A stretch of DNA of 64,000 nt from contig NZ_KB890024.1 in NCBI RefSeq assembly GCF_000372965.1, forward strand, positions 4,490,304-4,554,303, given 5' to 3'. Under the pieces are notes generated by a model. It was not told where the DNA came from, made no database searches, and saw nothing but the letters and a program-made list of their open reading frames with translations. Positions 46,486-54,880 of the stretch are shown here, piece after piece. Position numbers and translations under genes: made by a program. The stretch's first letter is position 1. The number at the start of each line of letters is the position of its first letter. Source of the DNA: Hoeflea sp. 108 (GTDB lineage: Bacteria > Pseudomonadota > Alphaproteobacteria > Rhizobiales > Rhizobiaceae).

Positions 46486-47262
46486 ATGCGAAATTTTGGA
46501 ATGAAGGCGTTCGCCGCCGCGCTGCTTGTCAGCGTCACTGCCCCCGCATTTGCCGCGGACTTGCCCGAGCCGATCATCGAAGTCGAGCAGCCCTCCTACG
46601 GCGGCTGGTACCTTCGTGGCCATATCGGCATGAGCAATCAGAGGGTCAAGAGCTTGGAAACGAGCCTGTTCGAGGACCCTGCAATCTCTGAACATACCTG
46701 GCTACAGAAGGGCAAATTCTCATCGGGTCCGACCTTCGGCGCAGGCGTCGGCTACAAGTTCAACGACTTCCTTCGCGGCGACATCAGCGTAGAGTATCGC
46801 GGTGCCACCGACTTCTCGGCCTTGGATCGCGTGCGCTTTGGCGCTGCCGCTCCTTACACGAACGACTATAAGGCCAAGAAGTCCGAGTGGCTGTTCCTCG
46901 CCAATGCCTATGCCGACGTCGGCACCTTCTATGGCATCACGCCTTACGTTGGTGCAGGTATCGGTGCGTCGCGCAACACGATCTCTGGCTATCGTGACAT
47001 CAACATCATCAACGGTGGCGGCAGCTATGCGGCCGCAGCCTCGAAGTGGAACCTCGCCTGGGCATTGCATGCCGGCGTCGGCATACAGGCGACAGAACGC
47101 ATGACCGTCGATCTCGGCTACAGCTTCGTCAATCTCGGCGATGCCCGCACCGGCCAGATCTTCAATGACGACCCGTCGGCCGACATCCCGAACAATGGCA
47201 TGCACTTCAAGGACATCACCTCGCATGACTTCAAGCTCGGCGTCCGTTATTCGCTGAACTGA
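46486..47262 (+). CDS. Outer-membrane beta-barrel protein 1 (Omp25/31-like)
   Basis: 258 residues. Signal peptide ending APAFA is followed by ADLPEPIIEVEQPSYGGWYLRG, the usual start of the rhizobial/Brucella Omp25-Omp31 eight-stranded barrels. Alternating hydrophobic strands and a barrel-type C-terminus (HDFKLGVRYSLN) follow. Related proteins are abundant surface porin-like or structural proteins. It is paralogous to the gene at 47475 (shared GWYLRG, FTPYVG-type strands). A CtrA box in its promoter suggests cell-cycle-dependent expression. Confidence 0.87.
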   Translation: MRNFGMKAFAAALLVSVTAPAFAADLPEPIIEVEQPSYGGWYLRGHIGMSNQRVKSLETSLFEDPAISEHTWLQKGKFSSGPTFGAGVGYKFNDFLRGDISVEYRGATDFSALDRVRFGAAAPYTNDYKAKKSEWLFLANAYADVGTFYGITPYVGAGIGASRNTISGYRDINIINGGGSYAAAASKWNLAWALHAGVGIQATERMTVDLGYSFVNLGDARTGQIFNDDPSADIPNNGMHFKDITSHDFKLGVRYSLN

Positions 47263-47306
47263 TCGTCCTGGCGTCGTCGCGACGCTTGGATAACAAGGCC
47301 AGTCAA

Positions 47307-47336
47307 AACCGCCCGGCTCGATACCGGGCGGTTTTT
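47307..47336 (+). terminator. Intrinsic terminator of outer-membrane protein 1
   Basis: A 10-bp perfect stem AACCGCCCGG / CCGGGCGGTT with a 7-nt loop, then TTT. Confidence 0.92.
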
Positions 47337-47383
47337 CGTTGCCCATGGCCGCTCGCCGAAAGCCCGCTAACGATCCATTAGCC

Positions 47384-47399
47384 TTAACCGCACTTTAAC
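47384..47399 (+). promoter_or_regulatory. CtrA-type box upstream of outer-membrane protein 2
   Basis: TTAA-CCGCACT-TTAAC is a second perfect full CtrA consensus, 76 bp before the ATG at 47475. The spacing is almost the same as for the first gene, and a further TTAAC lies at 47408. Confidence 0.65.
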
Positions 47400-47474
47400 C
47401 GACATGGTTAACAATGCTCGGAACGGTAGCTGGATTCTCGGGCAACAGCCGGCGCCATTCAGGAGAATGCCATC

Positions 47475-48158
47475 ATGATTCTCACCTCACGAGCTACACT
47501 GGCGCTGGCTGCAACGATGCTGTGGCCGCTGGCGGTGCAAGCTGCGGACTACGAGCCACCTGTCGTCGTTGAGGAAGCGCCTGAGTACGTTCCCGTCGAG
47601 GTCGGCTCCGGCTGGTACCTGCGCGGCGACCTCGGCTACAACATCAACAAGTCACCCTATGATGTGACGTTCGGTGGCGTCGACACGCGCAGCACGCGTA
47701 TCAACGGCAGCATCGGTGCCGGCTATCACTTTACCGACTACTTCCGTGGCGAACTGAACGTCGGCTTCCTGTCCAACGACAAGTATGATTGGACTGACGG
47801 CACCGACTCTATCCGGGCCGAAAGCAATATCTGGAGCGGCATGGCCAACGCCTATGTCGACCTCGGCACGATCGCCGGTTTCACACCCTATGTCGGTGGC
47901 GGTGTTGGCCTGCTCTATTCGAGCCGCAAGGTCGAAGACACGTTCCAGGCCCTTTCCGATCGCGAGACCCAGTATGCGCTGGCCTATTCACTCGGCGCGG
48001 GCGTCGCCTATCAGGTCGCCCAGAACACGTCGATCGACGTTGGCTATCAGTATCTGTCTGCCCCGAGTCTCGAATATTTCGACATACCCTCAGGCAACAC
48101 GAAAAAGGGCCTCGACTTCCACCAGGTCCGCGTCGGCCTGCGTTACGATCTCTGGTAG
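47475..48158 (+). CDS. Outer-membrane beta-barrel protein 2 (Omp25/31-like)
   Basis: 227 residues. Signal peptide (LALAATMLWPLAVQA) is followed by ADYEPPVVVEEAPEY and GSGWYLRGDLGYN. The C-terminal strand HQVRVGLRYDLW ends in an aromatic residue, as needed for BAM recognition. Same family as the preceding gene but separately promoted: a terminator and a CtrA box lie between them. Confidence 0.86.
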   Translation: MILTSRATLALAATMLWPLAVQAADYEPPVVVEEAPEYVPVEVGSGWYLRGDLGYNINKSPYDVTFGGVDTRSTRINGSIGAGYHFTDYFRGELNVGFLSNDKYDWTDGTDSIRAESNIWSGMANAYVDLGTIAGFTPYVGGGVGLLYSSRKVEDTFQALSDRETQYALAYSLGAGVAYQVAQNTSIDVGYQYLSAPSLEYFDIPSGNTKKGLDFHQVRVGLRYDLW

Positions 48159-48183
48159 GCGCTCTCCACGATCAACCCATTCA

Positions 48184-48215
48184 AAAGGCGGCGGGTTTTG
48201 GCCCGTCGCCTTTGC
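48184..48215 (+). terminator. Terminator-like hairpin after outer-membrane protein 2
   Basis: AAAGGCGGCGGG-TTTTGG-CCCGTCGCCTTT, a 12-bp stem with one G-U and a weak T-run. Confidence 0.6.
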
Positions 48216-48284
48216 ATTTGGAAAACTGTTCCAGATGCGACGCTTAATTTCCTCTTGACGCCGGAGGCCGCTGCTAATATCGCC

Positions 48285-48330
48285 GTCCGTGGGCCACCCC
48301 TCCCCAACGAGGGGCCAACTATCTGGAAGG
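48285..48330 (+). ncRNA. serC leader RNA motif (alphaproteobacterial)
   Basis: The region just before serC has a short hairpin CCCCT-CCCCAACG-AGGGG (48297-48314) flanked by GGGCCA and CCAACTATCTGG, ending at the ribosome-binding GGAAGG. Its place and hairpin fit the serC motif described in alphaproteobacteria (Rfam family serC). I recognise it by context and shape only, not by a model match. Confidence 0.55.
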
Positions 48331-48341
48331 ATAGAACCACG

Positions 48342-49517
48342 ATGACGATCGTCGCCAAGCCCGGACTCCGTCCGGCAAACCCCAATTTTTCCTCAGGTCC
48401 CTGCGCAAAACGTCCCGGCTGGTCGCTTGATGGCCTCGCCGACGCTCCGCTCGGCCGCTCGCATCGCGCCAAGATCGGCAAGACCAAGCTCGAGCAGGCC
48501 ATTGCGCTGACCCGCGAGGTTCTTCAGGTTCCCGCCGACTACCGCATCGGCATCGTGCCGGCTTCCGACACCGGCGCTGTCGAGATGGCCATGTGGTCGT
48601 TGCTCGGCGAGCGCGGCATCGACATGGTCGCCTGGGAAAGCTTCGGCGCCGGCTGGATCACCGACGTGGTCAAGCAGCTGAAGCTCGAAGACGTGCGCAA
48701 GTTCGAGGCTCCCTATGGCGAGCTGCCCGATCTGGCCAAGGTCGATTTCGACCGCGACGTGGTCTTCACCTGGAACGGCACCACCTCGGGCGTGCGTGTT
48801 GCCAACGGCAACTTCATTCCTGCCGATCGCAAGGGCCTGACCATCTGCGATGCCACCTCGGCGGCGTTCGCCCAAAACCTCGATTTCCAGAAGCTCGATG
48901 TCGTCACCTTCTCCTGGCAGAAGGTGCTGGGCGGCGAAGGCGCGCATGGCATGCTGATCCTCAGCCCGCGTGCCGTCGAACGCCTCGAGACCTACAAGCC
49001 GGCCTGGCCGCTGCCCAAGATCTTCCGCCTGACGTCTGCTGGTAAGCTGATCGAAGGCATCTTCAAGGGCGAGACCATCAACACACCGTCGATGCTCTGC
49101 GTCGAGGATTATCTCGACGCGCTGAACTGGGCCAAGGGCCTGGGCGGACTGGACGCGCTGATCGCTCGCGCCGACGCCAACTTCGCGGCAATCGACACCT
49201 TCGTCCAGGAATCGGGCTGGCTGGCCAACCTGGCCGTGGTGCCGCAAACGCGCTCCAACACCTCTGTGTGCCTGTCGATCGTCGATCCAGAGGTCGCGGC
49301 CCTCGACAAGGACGGCCAGGCGGCCTTCGCCAAGGCCATGGTCTCGGCGCTCGAGAAGGAAGGCGTCGCCTTCGACATCGGCGCCTACCGCGATGCACCT
49401 CCCGGCCTGCGCATCTGGGCCGGCGCCACCGTCGAGACCTCCGATCTGGCGGCGCTGATGCCCTGGCTCGACTGGGCCTTCGCCAACCAGAAGGCCGCGC
49501 TCAAGGCAGCGGCCTGA
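48342..49517 (+). CDS. serC: Phosphoserine aminotransferase SerC
   Basis: 391 residues from the ATG at 48342. The PLP lysine is in FSWQKVLGGEGAHGM, with the cofactor aspartate in ICDATSAAF. This long form, with PNFSSGPCAKRPGW at the start, is the alphaproteobacterial SerC group. It converts 3-phosphohydroxypyruvate and glutamate to phosphoserine, the second step of serine synthesis, and precedes serA, which makes its substrate. Confidence 0.95.
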   Translation: MTIVAKPGLRPANPNFSSGPCAKRPGWSLDGLADAPLGRSHRAKIGKTKLEQAIALTREVLQVPADYRIGIVPASDTGAVEMAMWSLLGERGIDMVAWESFGAGWITDVVKQLKLEDVRKFEAPYGELPDLAKVDFDRDVVFTWNGTTSGVRVANGNFIPADRKGLTICDATSAAFAQNLDFQKLDVVTFSWQKVLGGEGAHGMLILSPRAVERLETYKPAWPLPKIFRLTSAGKLIEGIFKGETINTPSMLCVEDYLDALNWAKGLGGLDALIARADANFAAIDTFVQESGWLANLAVVPQTRSNTSVCLSIVDPEVAALDKDGQAAFAKAMVSALEKEGVAFDIGAYRDAPPGLRIWAGATVETSDLAALMPWLDWAFANQKAALKAAA

Positions 49518-49527
49518 CGCTCTTTGC

Positions 49528-49665
49528 CCTCCCCCTCGTGGGGAGGGTCAATCCGCACGGCGGATTGGGTTGGGAGTGCATCCATCCGTCGCCACTCCCT
49601 TCCCTGCGTTCACCCATTTACCTCACCCGGTCGCTCCGCGACCGACCTCCCGCAAGAGGGAGGTA
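49528..49665. repeat. Mosaic extragenic palindromic repeat between serC and serA
   Basis: Four perfect inverted repeats in a row: CCCTCCCC/GGGGAGGG (49528-49548), AATCCG/CGGATT (49551-49567), GGTCGC/GCGACC (49630-49644) and ACCTCCC/GGGAGGT (49646-49665). This type of GC-rich extragenic element is scattered through Mesorhizobium-like genomes. It fills almost the whole gap and may form RNA hairpins within the serC-serA transcript. Confidence 0.7.
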
Positions 49666-49688
49666 GGCCAATCGCAAAGGATTTGCCC

Positions 49689-51287
49689 ATGCCCCGCGTT
49701 CTCGTTTCCGACAAGCTCTCCACCACCGCCGTCCAGATCTTCAAGGATCGTGGCGTCGAGGTCGACTATCTGCCTGATCTCGGCAAGGACAAGGAAAAGC
49801 TGATCGAAGTCATCGGCCAGTATGATGGTCTCGCCATCCGATCGGCCACCAAAGTGACTGAAAAGCTGATCGCCGCTGCGACCAACCTGAAGGTTGTCGG
49901 CCGCGCCGGCATCGGCGTCGACAATGTCGACATCCCCGCTGCGTCCCGCCGCGGTATCATCGTGATGAACACGCCCTTCGGCAATTCGATCACCACCGCC
50001 GAGCACGCCATCGCACTGATGTTCGCCGTCGCCCGCCAGATCCCCGAGGCCAATGCCTCTACCCATGCCGGCAAGTGGGAGAAGAACCGCTTCATGGGCG
50101 TCGAGATCACCGGCAAGACGCTCGGCCTGATCGGCTGCGGCAACATCGGCTCGATCGTCGCCACCCGCGCCGTCGGCCTCAAGATGCATGTCGTCGCCTT
50201 CGATCCGTTCCTGTCGGAGCATCGCGCCGAGGAACTCGGCGTGGAGAAGGTCGAGCTCGACGAGCTGCTCGCCCGCGCCGACTTCATTACGCTGCACACG
50301 CCGCTGACCGACAAGACCCGCAACATCATCAATGCCGACGCGATCGCCAAGATGAAGGACGGCGTGCGCATCATCAATTGCGCCCGCGGCGGACTGGTGG
50401 TCGAGAAGGACCTGATCGCGGCGCTGAAGAGCGGCAAGGTGGCGGGCGCCGGCATCGACGTGTTCGAGGTCGAGCCTGCCGAGCAGAACGAGCTGTTCAA
50501 CATGGAGAACGTCGTCTGCACCCCGCATCTCGGCGCCTCGACCTCCGAGGCCCAAGAGAACGTGGCCCTTCAGGTGGCCGAGCAGATGGCCGACTATCTG
50601 GTCAAGGGCGCTGTCACCAACGCCATCAACATGCCCTCGATCACGGCCGAGGAGGCGCCGCGGCTGAAGCCCTTCGTCAAGCTCGCCGAAGTGCTGGGCG
50701 CCTTCGTCGGTCAGGTGACGGAAGATCCGATCACCGAGGTCGAGATCCTGTTCGACGGGCAGACCGCCCAGATGAACACCAAGGCGCTGATCAGCGCAGC
50801 GCTTGCCGGCTTGATCCGCCCGCAGGTCGCCGACGTCAACATGGTTTCGGCGCCGATCATGGTGAAGGAGCGCGGCATCATCGTCGCCGAGGTCAAGCGC
50901 GACAAGTCGGGCGTGTTCGACGGCTACATCAAGCTGACGGTCAAGACCGAGCACATGACGCGCTCGATCGCCGGCACCTGCTTCTCCGACGGCAAGCCGC
51001 GCTTCATCCAGATCAAGGGCATCAATCTCGACGCCGAGGTCGGCCAGCACATGCTCTACACCACCAATGCGGATGCGCCCGGCATCATCGGCCTGCTCGG
51101 CACGGTGTGCGGCGAAAACGGCGTCAACATCGCCAACTTCTCGCTCGGCCGCGACCGCCCAGGCGGCGATGCCATCGCGCTGCTCTATCTCGACGCGCCC
51201 TTCCCCGAAGACGTGCTCGCCAAGGTGCGCGACCACAAGTCGATCGACTCGGCCAGGCGCCTGCGGTTCGACGTCAACGGCTTCTGA
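49689..51287 (+). CDS. serA: D-3-phosphoglycerate dehydrogenase SerA
   Basis: 532 residues (long form). NAD fold with GLIGCGNIGSIVATRAVG near 146. The catalytic arginine is in NCARGGLVVE, the glutamate in DVFEVEPAE and the histidine in TPHLGASTSEAQ. An intervening ASB domain and a C-terminal ACT domain (about 455-532, HMLYTTNADAPGIIGLLG) suggest allosteric control by serine. I chose the ATG at 49689; open frame further upstream belongs to the repeat element. Confidence 0.97.
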   Translation: MPRVLVSDKLSTTAVQIFKDRGVEVDYLPDLGKDKEKLIEVIGQYDGLAIRSATKVTEKLIAAATNLKVVGRAGIGVDNVDIPAASRRGIIVMNTPFGNSITTAEHAIALMFAVARQIPEANASTHAGKWEKNRFMGVEITGKTLGLIGCGNIGSIVATRAVGLKMHVVAFDPFLSEHRAEELGVEKVELDELLARADFITLHTPLTDKTRNIINADAIAKMKDGVRIINCARGGLVVEKDLIAALKSGKVAGAGIDVFEVEPAEQNELFNMENVVCTPHLGASTSEAQENVALQVAEQMADYLVKGAVTNAINMPSITAEEAPRLKPFVKLAEVLGAFVGQVTEDPITEVEILFDGQTAQMNTKALISAALAGLIRPQVADVNMVSAPIMVKERGIIVAEVKRDKSGVFDGYIKLTVKTEHMTRSIAGTCFSDGKPRFIQIKGINLDAEVGQHMLYTTNADAPGIIGLLGTVCGENGVNIANFSLGRDRPGGDAIALLYLDAPFPEDVLAKVRDHKSIDSARRLRFDVNGF

Positions 51288-51322
51288 TCGGCCGCTGAAC
51301 ATCATCGCCTCCCAAGGCAAAG

Positions 51323-51352
51323 AAGGCGCGGCTTGGTCCGCGCCTTTTTCTT
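51323..51352 (+). terminator. Intrinsic terminator of serA
   Basis: AAGGCGCGG-CTTGGT-CCGCGCCTT followed by TTTC. Confidence 0.92.
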
Positions 51353-51370
51353 TTGGCTGAGCGGGTAGAT

Positions 51371-51988
51371 CTACATATCTGCCCCGCTCCAGCCGGGCAG
51401 ATAGTTCGCAACCGTCTGGCGGGCCAGTTGCAATGCCTGTCGCGATGCCTTGTCGAAATCGTCCTTCATCAGGGCAAGGTCGACGCGCCGGCGGAAGAAG
51501 TCGGCCCAGAGGAACTCGGCGAACGGTGTCAGGTCCTTGGCATAGCCGCCCCTGCGCCGGACCTCGCCGGCGAGGCTGCGGTAAGGATCGTCGACGAGCC
51601 TGTCGACCGACTTCGGGATCTCCGCATAGGGCCTTCTTTTTCCCGTCGCATCGAATGGATGCATCCAGGCGCGGTTGTCGAGCACCACCAGGAAAGCCTC
51701 CTTGTCTAGCATGGACAGGTCGGCAATGACGGTGACGAAGACGTCCTTGACGCCCTCCTCATACAGCGCCCGGGCAAGGTGGTGATGGTCGACGATGTGG
51801 TTTCGCCCCTTGGGCCCGAGCACGACGGGAACGAAATGATGACCGAGGAAAGCACCTGCCTTGGTCACCGAAAGTGCTCGCAGTTCGTGACGTTTCAGCG
51901 CCACTTCATGGTAGCCGACCGTGATCTGCGTCGGCCTGAGGTCTGCCACCAGAACCGGCTTCAGGGTGGGTTTGGTTTCGCTCATCAT
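51371..51988 (-). CDS. ParB-like nuclease-fold protein (ParBc_2 type)
   Basis: 205 residues. Segments VADLRPTQITVGYHEVALKR and GRNHIVDHHHLARALYEEG match the putative ParB-like nuclease family (ParBc_2), not plasmid or chromosome ParB: there is no helix-turn-helix DNA-binding domain. The function is unknown. Its ATG overlaps the SulP stop as ATGA, so the two are translated together. The HHHLARAL stretch is the family's conserved core. Confidence 0.8.
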   Translation of the reverse strand: MMSETKPTLKPVLVADLRPTQITVGYHEVALKRHELRALSVTKAGAFLGHHFVPVVLGPKGRNHIVDHHHLARALYEEGVKDVFVTVIADLSMLDKEAFLVVLDNRAWMHPFDATGKRRPYAEIPKSVDRLVDDPYRSLAGEVRRRGGYAKDLTPFAEFLWADFFRRRVDLALMKDDFDKASRQALQLARQTVANYLPGWSGADM

Positions 51989-53724
51989 GGCTGGCTGCCT
52001 TTCTTCGCGACTGCCTGCCCGGTCAGCGCGGCAACGGCGTTGTCGACACTGCGGAAGATGTGATCGGGTCCCAGCTCGCCGGCGATACCGAAGCGGGCAA
52101 GGGCTGCCTGCGCCCGCACCGATTCCAGCCGCGCGATCGAAAAGCTGGCGCCCGAGCTTCGGCAGGAGGCGATGACGTCGGAAAGCACCCCGGCCGCAGT
52201 GTAGTCGATGTCGGTGACGCTGCTGCATTCGAGCACGACATGCCGCAGGTCGCCGGCGCGAGCCGCGATCATCGCCTGCAGGTCACGCTGGAACCGCTCG
52301 GCATTGACGAAGGACAGCGGCGCCTGGAACGCCACCACCAGCACGCCGGCCACCTGCTCGCCAGCCTTGCCCTTGTCCGGCGGCCACCAGATCGAAGTGC
52401 CAGGCACCTTCTCGAACTCGATGGCGCGGGCCTGGGTCATGCCCCACAGCCCGTGCAGCAAAGAGAGCACGATGCCGGTAGCAACACCGACCTCGATCGG
52501 CAGCGCCACGATCGCGATCGCGGTGACCACGATCAATGCGAACTCGACCGGCGCCTGCCTGAGCGTTGCGACAAAGGTCGGCCAGCGCAGGATGCGCAGC
52601 GCGACGAAAAACAGGACACCGGCCAGCGCCGCCTCCGGCACATTTGCGAGCAGCCTGGCGCCGAACAGGACGAGCGCCAGCACGATCGCCGCCGCAAACA
52701 GGCCGGCAAGCTGCGACCGGCCGCCTGTCTCCGAAACGATCGCCGTGCGCGGCGGGCTGGCATTGACGGGAAAAGCCCCGAACAGGCCGGCAAGCAGGCT
52801 GCCTGCACCGACACCGACAAAGTCGCGGTTGACGTCAGGCCCCTGGCCGGACCGGCCGGCAAAGGAGCGTGTGGTCGCAGCCGTCTGCACCATCACCACC
52901 AGCGCAATCAGTAGCGCCGTGGGCACGAGCGTGCGCAGGTCCTCGACCGCGACCGACGGAACGGAGATGTTCGGCAAACCTTCAGGCAGTGGTCCGAGAA
53001 CAGCGACGCCGTGGCGTGGCAGGTCGAACGCGACGACGGCCAAGGTCGCGAGCGCCAAAGCAATGAGCGCACCGGGAATGCGCGGGCTGATGCGTTCGCC
53101 GGCAAAGACGACGGCAAACACGCCGAACCCGAGTGCCACGCTCGACAGATTGACCTGCCCGAAATCATGATAGATCGCCGCCAGTCTTTGGAAGACATCG
53201 CCGCTGCCGGCCGGCAGGCCGAGCACCCCCGGCAATTGCGAAATGATGATGTGCAGCGAAATGCCGGCAAGAAAGCCTGAGGTCACGGGGACGGACAACA
53301 GGTCGGCCAGCCAGCCCAGCCGCAGCAATCCGCCGGCGACGACGATGGCGCCGACCATCAGCGCCAGCATGGCGGCAAGCGCGGCATATTGCGGCGACCC
53401 TGATGTGGCGATCAGCGCAAGACCGCCAGCGAAAATGGGCGTTATGGTCGAATCCGCACCGGCGGAAAGGTAGCGGCTGGCGCCGAGTACGGCGAAAGCC
53501 AGCGAACCGGCAATGAAGGCGAAGAAGCCTACTTCAGGCGAAAAATCGCCAAGGCGGGCAGTGGCCATCTGCTCGGGAATGGCGATCGCCGCAAGCGTAA
53601 GTCCCGCCGTCAGGTCGCCACTCAAGTCACGGCTGCGCCAACCCTGCAAGGCGCCGAAGAGCAGGCGCGAGCCCTGCAACCCGGTCCGTCGATCGGCCTC
53701 ATCTTGCATCCGAGCCTCGCCCAT
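51985..53724 (-). CDS. SulP family inorganic anion transporter with STAS domain
   Basis: 579 residues. The membrane domain (about 35-420) starts with the SulP signature region DLTAGLTLAAIAIPEQMATARLG and contains FPVNASPPRTAIVSETGGRSQ. A cytoplasmic STAS domain follows (about 445-565, with LRHVVLECSSVTDIDYTAAG). It takes up sulfate, bicarbonate or another oxyanion; the substrate is uncertain. It overlaps the ParB-like gene by 4 nt. Confidence 0.92.
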   Translation of the reverse strand: MGEARMQDEADRRTGLQGSRLLFGALQGWRSRDLSGDLTAGLTLAAIAIPEQMATARLGDFSPEVGFFAFIAGSLAFAVLGASRYLSAGADSTITPIFAGGLALIATSGSPQYAALAAMLALMVGAIVVAGGLLRLGWLADLLSVPVTSGFLAGISLHIIISQLPGVLGLPAGSGDVFQRLAAIYHDFGQVNLSSVALGFGVFAVVFAGERISPRIPGALIALALATLAVVAFDLPRHGVAVLGPLPEGLPNISVPSVAVEDLRTLVPTALLIALVVMVQTAATTRSFAGRSGQGPDVNRDFVGVGAGSLLAGLFGAFPVNASPPRTAIVSETGGRSQLAGLFAAAIVLALVLFGARLLANVPEAALAGVLFFVALRILRWPTFVATLRQAPVEFALIVVTAIAIVALPIEVGVATGIVLSLLHGLWGMTQARAIEFEKVPGTSIWWPPDKGKAGEQVAGVLVVAFQAPLSFVNAERFQRDLQAMIAARAGDLRHVVLECSSVTDIDYTAAGVLSDVIASCRSSGASFSIARLESVRAQAALARFGIAGELGPDHIFRSVDNAVAALTGQAVAKKGSQP

Positions 53725-53793
53725 CTTCGGATCCCGCTGGCATACCTGCCCCGGCTGTCCGCAATAACGCGGGATATGCGCTCCCCGTTCCCG

Positions 53794-54687
53794 CTACGGT
53801 TGCGCCATCTTGCGCCCGCTGTGCTCGGCAAGCCAGATGCCGCCGAGCACCAGGGCAAACGCGATGGCGTGATAGAGTTCGAAATCCTCGCCGATGATCA
53901 GCACCGACAGGATAGTGCCGAAGATCGGCACCATATTGATGAACAGGCCGGCCCGGTTGGCGCCGATCAACTCGACGCCGCGGATGTAGAAGATCTGCGC
54001 AATGAGCGAAGGAAAGAGCACGATATAGACAGTCAATGCCCAGCCCACCGGATCGGGTGCGATGAACCGGCCGGTTGCATACTCCCAGGCAGCGAAAGGG
54101 ATCGAGGTGACGAAGGCCGAGGCTGTCAGCATGATCATCAGGCTCTGCCAGTGGATATCGGGCTTGAAGCGCAGCGCCACCGTGTAGGCGCTGTAGACGA
54201 TCACGGCGATCAGCATGAGGCCGTCGCCGAAATTCATGTCGAGCGCGAGCAAAGTGGCAAAGTCGCCATGGCTGGCGGTGAGGGCAATGCCCAGCAGAGA
54301 CAACAGGAAACCGACCACCTGGGCGAAGGCGACCTTGATGCGGAAGAACAGGAAATTGGCGGCGAAGATGACCATCGGCATGCCTGCCTGCTCGATGCTG
54401 GCATTGATGGCGGTGGTGAAAGTGAGTGCCGAGTAGAGCGCGACATTAAACAGCGTAAAGCCCATCATGCCCAGCCCGACAAGGAAAGGCAGGTGCTTGC
54501 GCACCACGGTCCAGTCGCGCTGAAGCCGCGGCCAGCCGACCGCGCCGAGCAGCACTGCAGCCAGGCCCCAGCGTGTCATGGTCAGGAACATCGGCGAGAC
54601 GTGCCCTACCGCCAGCTTGCCTGCCACGGCGTTGCCGCCCCAAAACAGGGCGGTCAGAAGCAGCAGCACATAGGCATTTCGATACAT
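53794..54687 (-). CDS. EamA/DMT-family transporter
   Basis: 297 residues with ten predicted helices in two EamA repeats (LLLLTALFWGGNAVAGKLAV at the start of repeat 1; YIVLFPSLIAQIFYIRGVEL and VPIFGTILSVLIIGEDFELYHAIAFALVLGG in repeat 2). Such transporters export metabolites or amino acids. I use the ATG at 54687; a TTG at 54708 would add seven residues. Confidence 0.9.
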   Translation of the reverse strand: MYRNAYVLLLLTALFWGGNAVAGKLAVGHVSPMFLTMTRWGLAAVLLGAVGWPRLQRDWTVVRKHLPFLVGLGMMGFTLFNVALYSALTFTTAINASIEQAGMPMVIFAANFLFFRIKVAFAQVVGFLLSLLGIALTASHGDFATLLALDMNFGDGLMLIAVIVYSAYTVALRFKPDIHWQSLMIMLTASAFVTSIPFAAWEYATGRFIAPDPVGWALTVYIVLFPSLIAQIFYIRGVELIGANRAGLFINMVPIFGTILSVLIIGEDFELYHAIAFALVLGGIWLAEHSGRKMAQP

Positions 54688-54880
54688 CAGGCAGGCTCTC
54701 GCTGACAAAAAGGCGCAATTCCCGCCTAAGTGGCCATTCCGGCCAAGTAAATGCGTCCAAAGACGGAATTTGTTGTGCCTCGGGAGGCAAAGAAAGGTCG
54801 CGCTTCCAATTGCTTGGCGCTATAGAGGCCTGTCATTTTGAACTGTTCGCGACCCAACGCGAAACCGGAAGGAAGAAATC

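Noticed and set aside
49528..49665. Hairpin series as a CRISPR array
   Set aside because: Repeat units differ from each other in sequence and spacing, and no cas genes are present.
51371..51988. ParB-like protein as a chromosome or plasmid partition gene
   Set aside because: No ParA partner, no parS-like site, no helix-turn-helix domain; it belongs to the separate ParBc_2 group.
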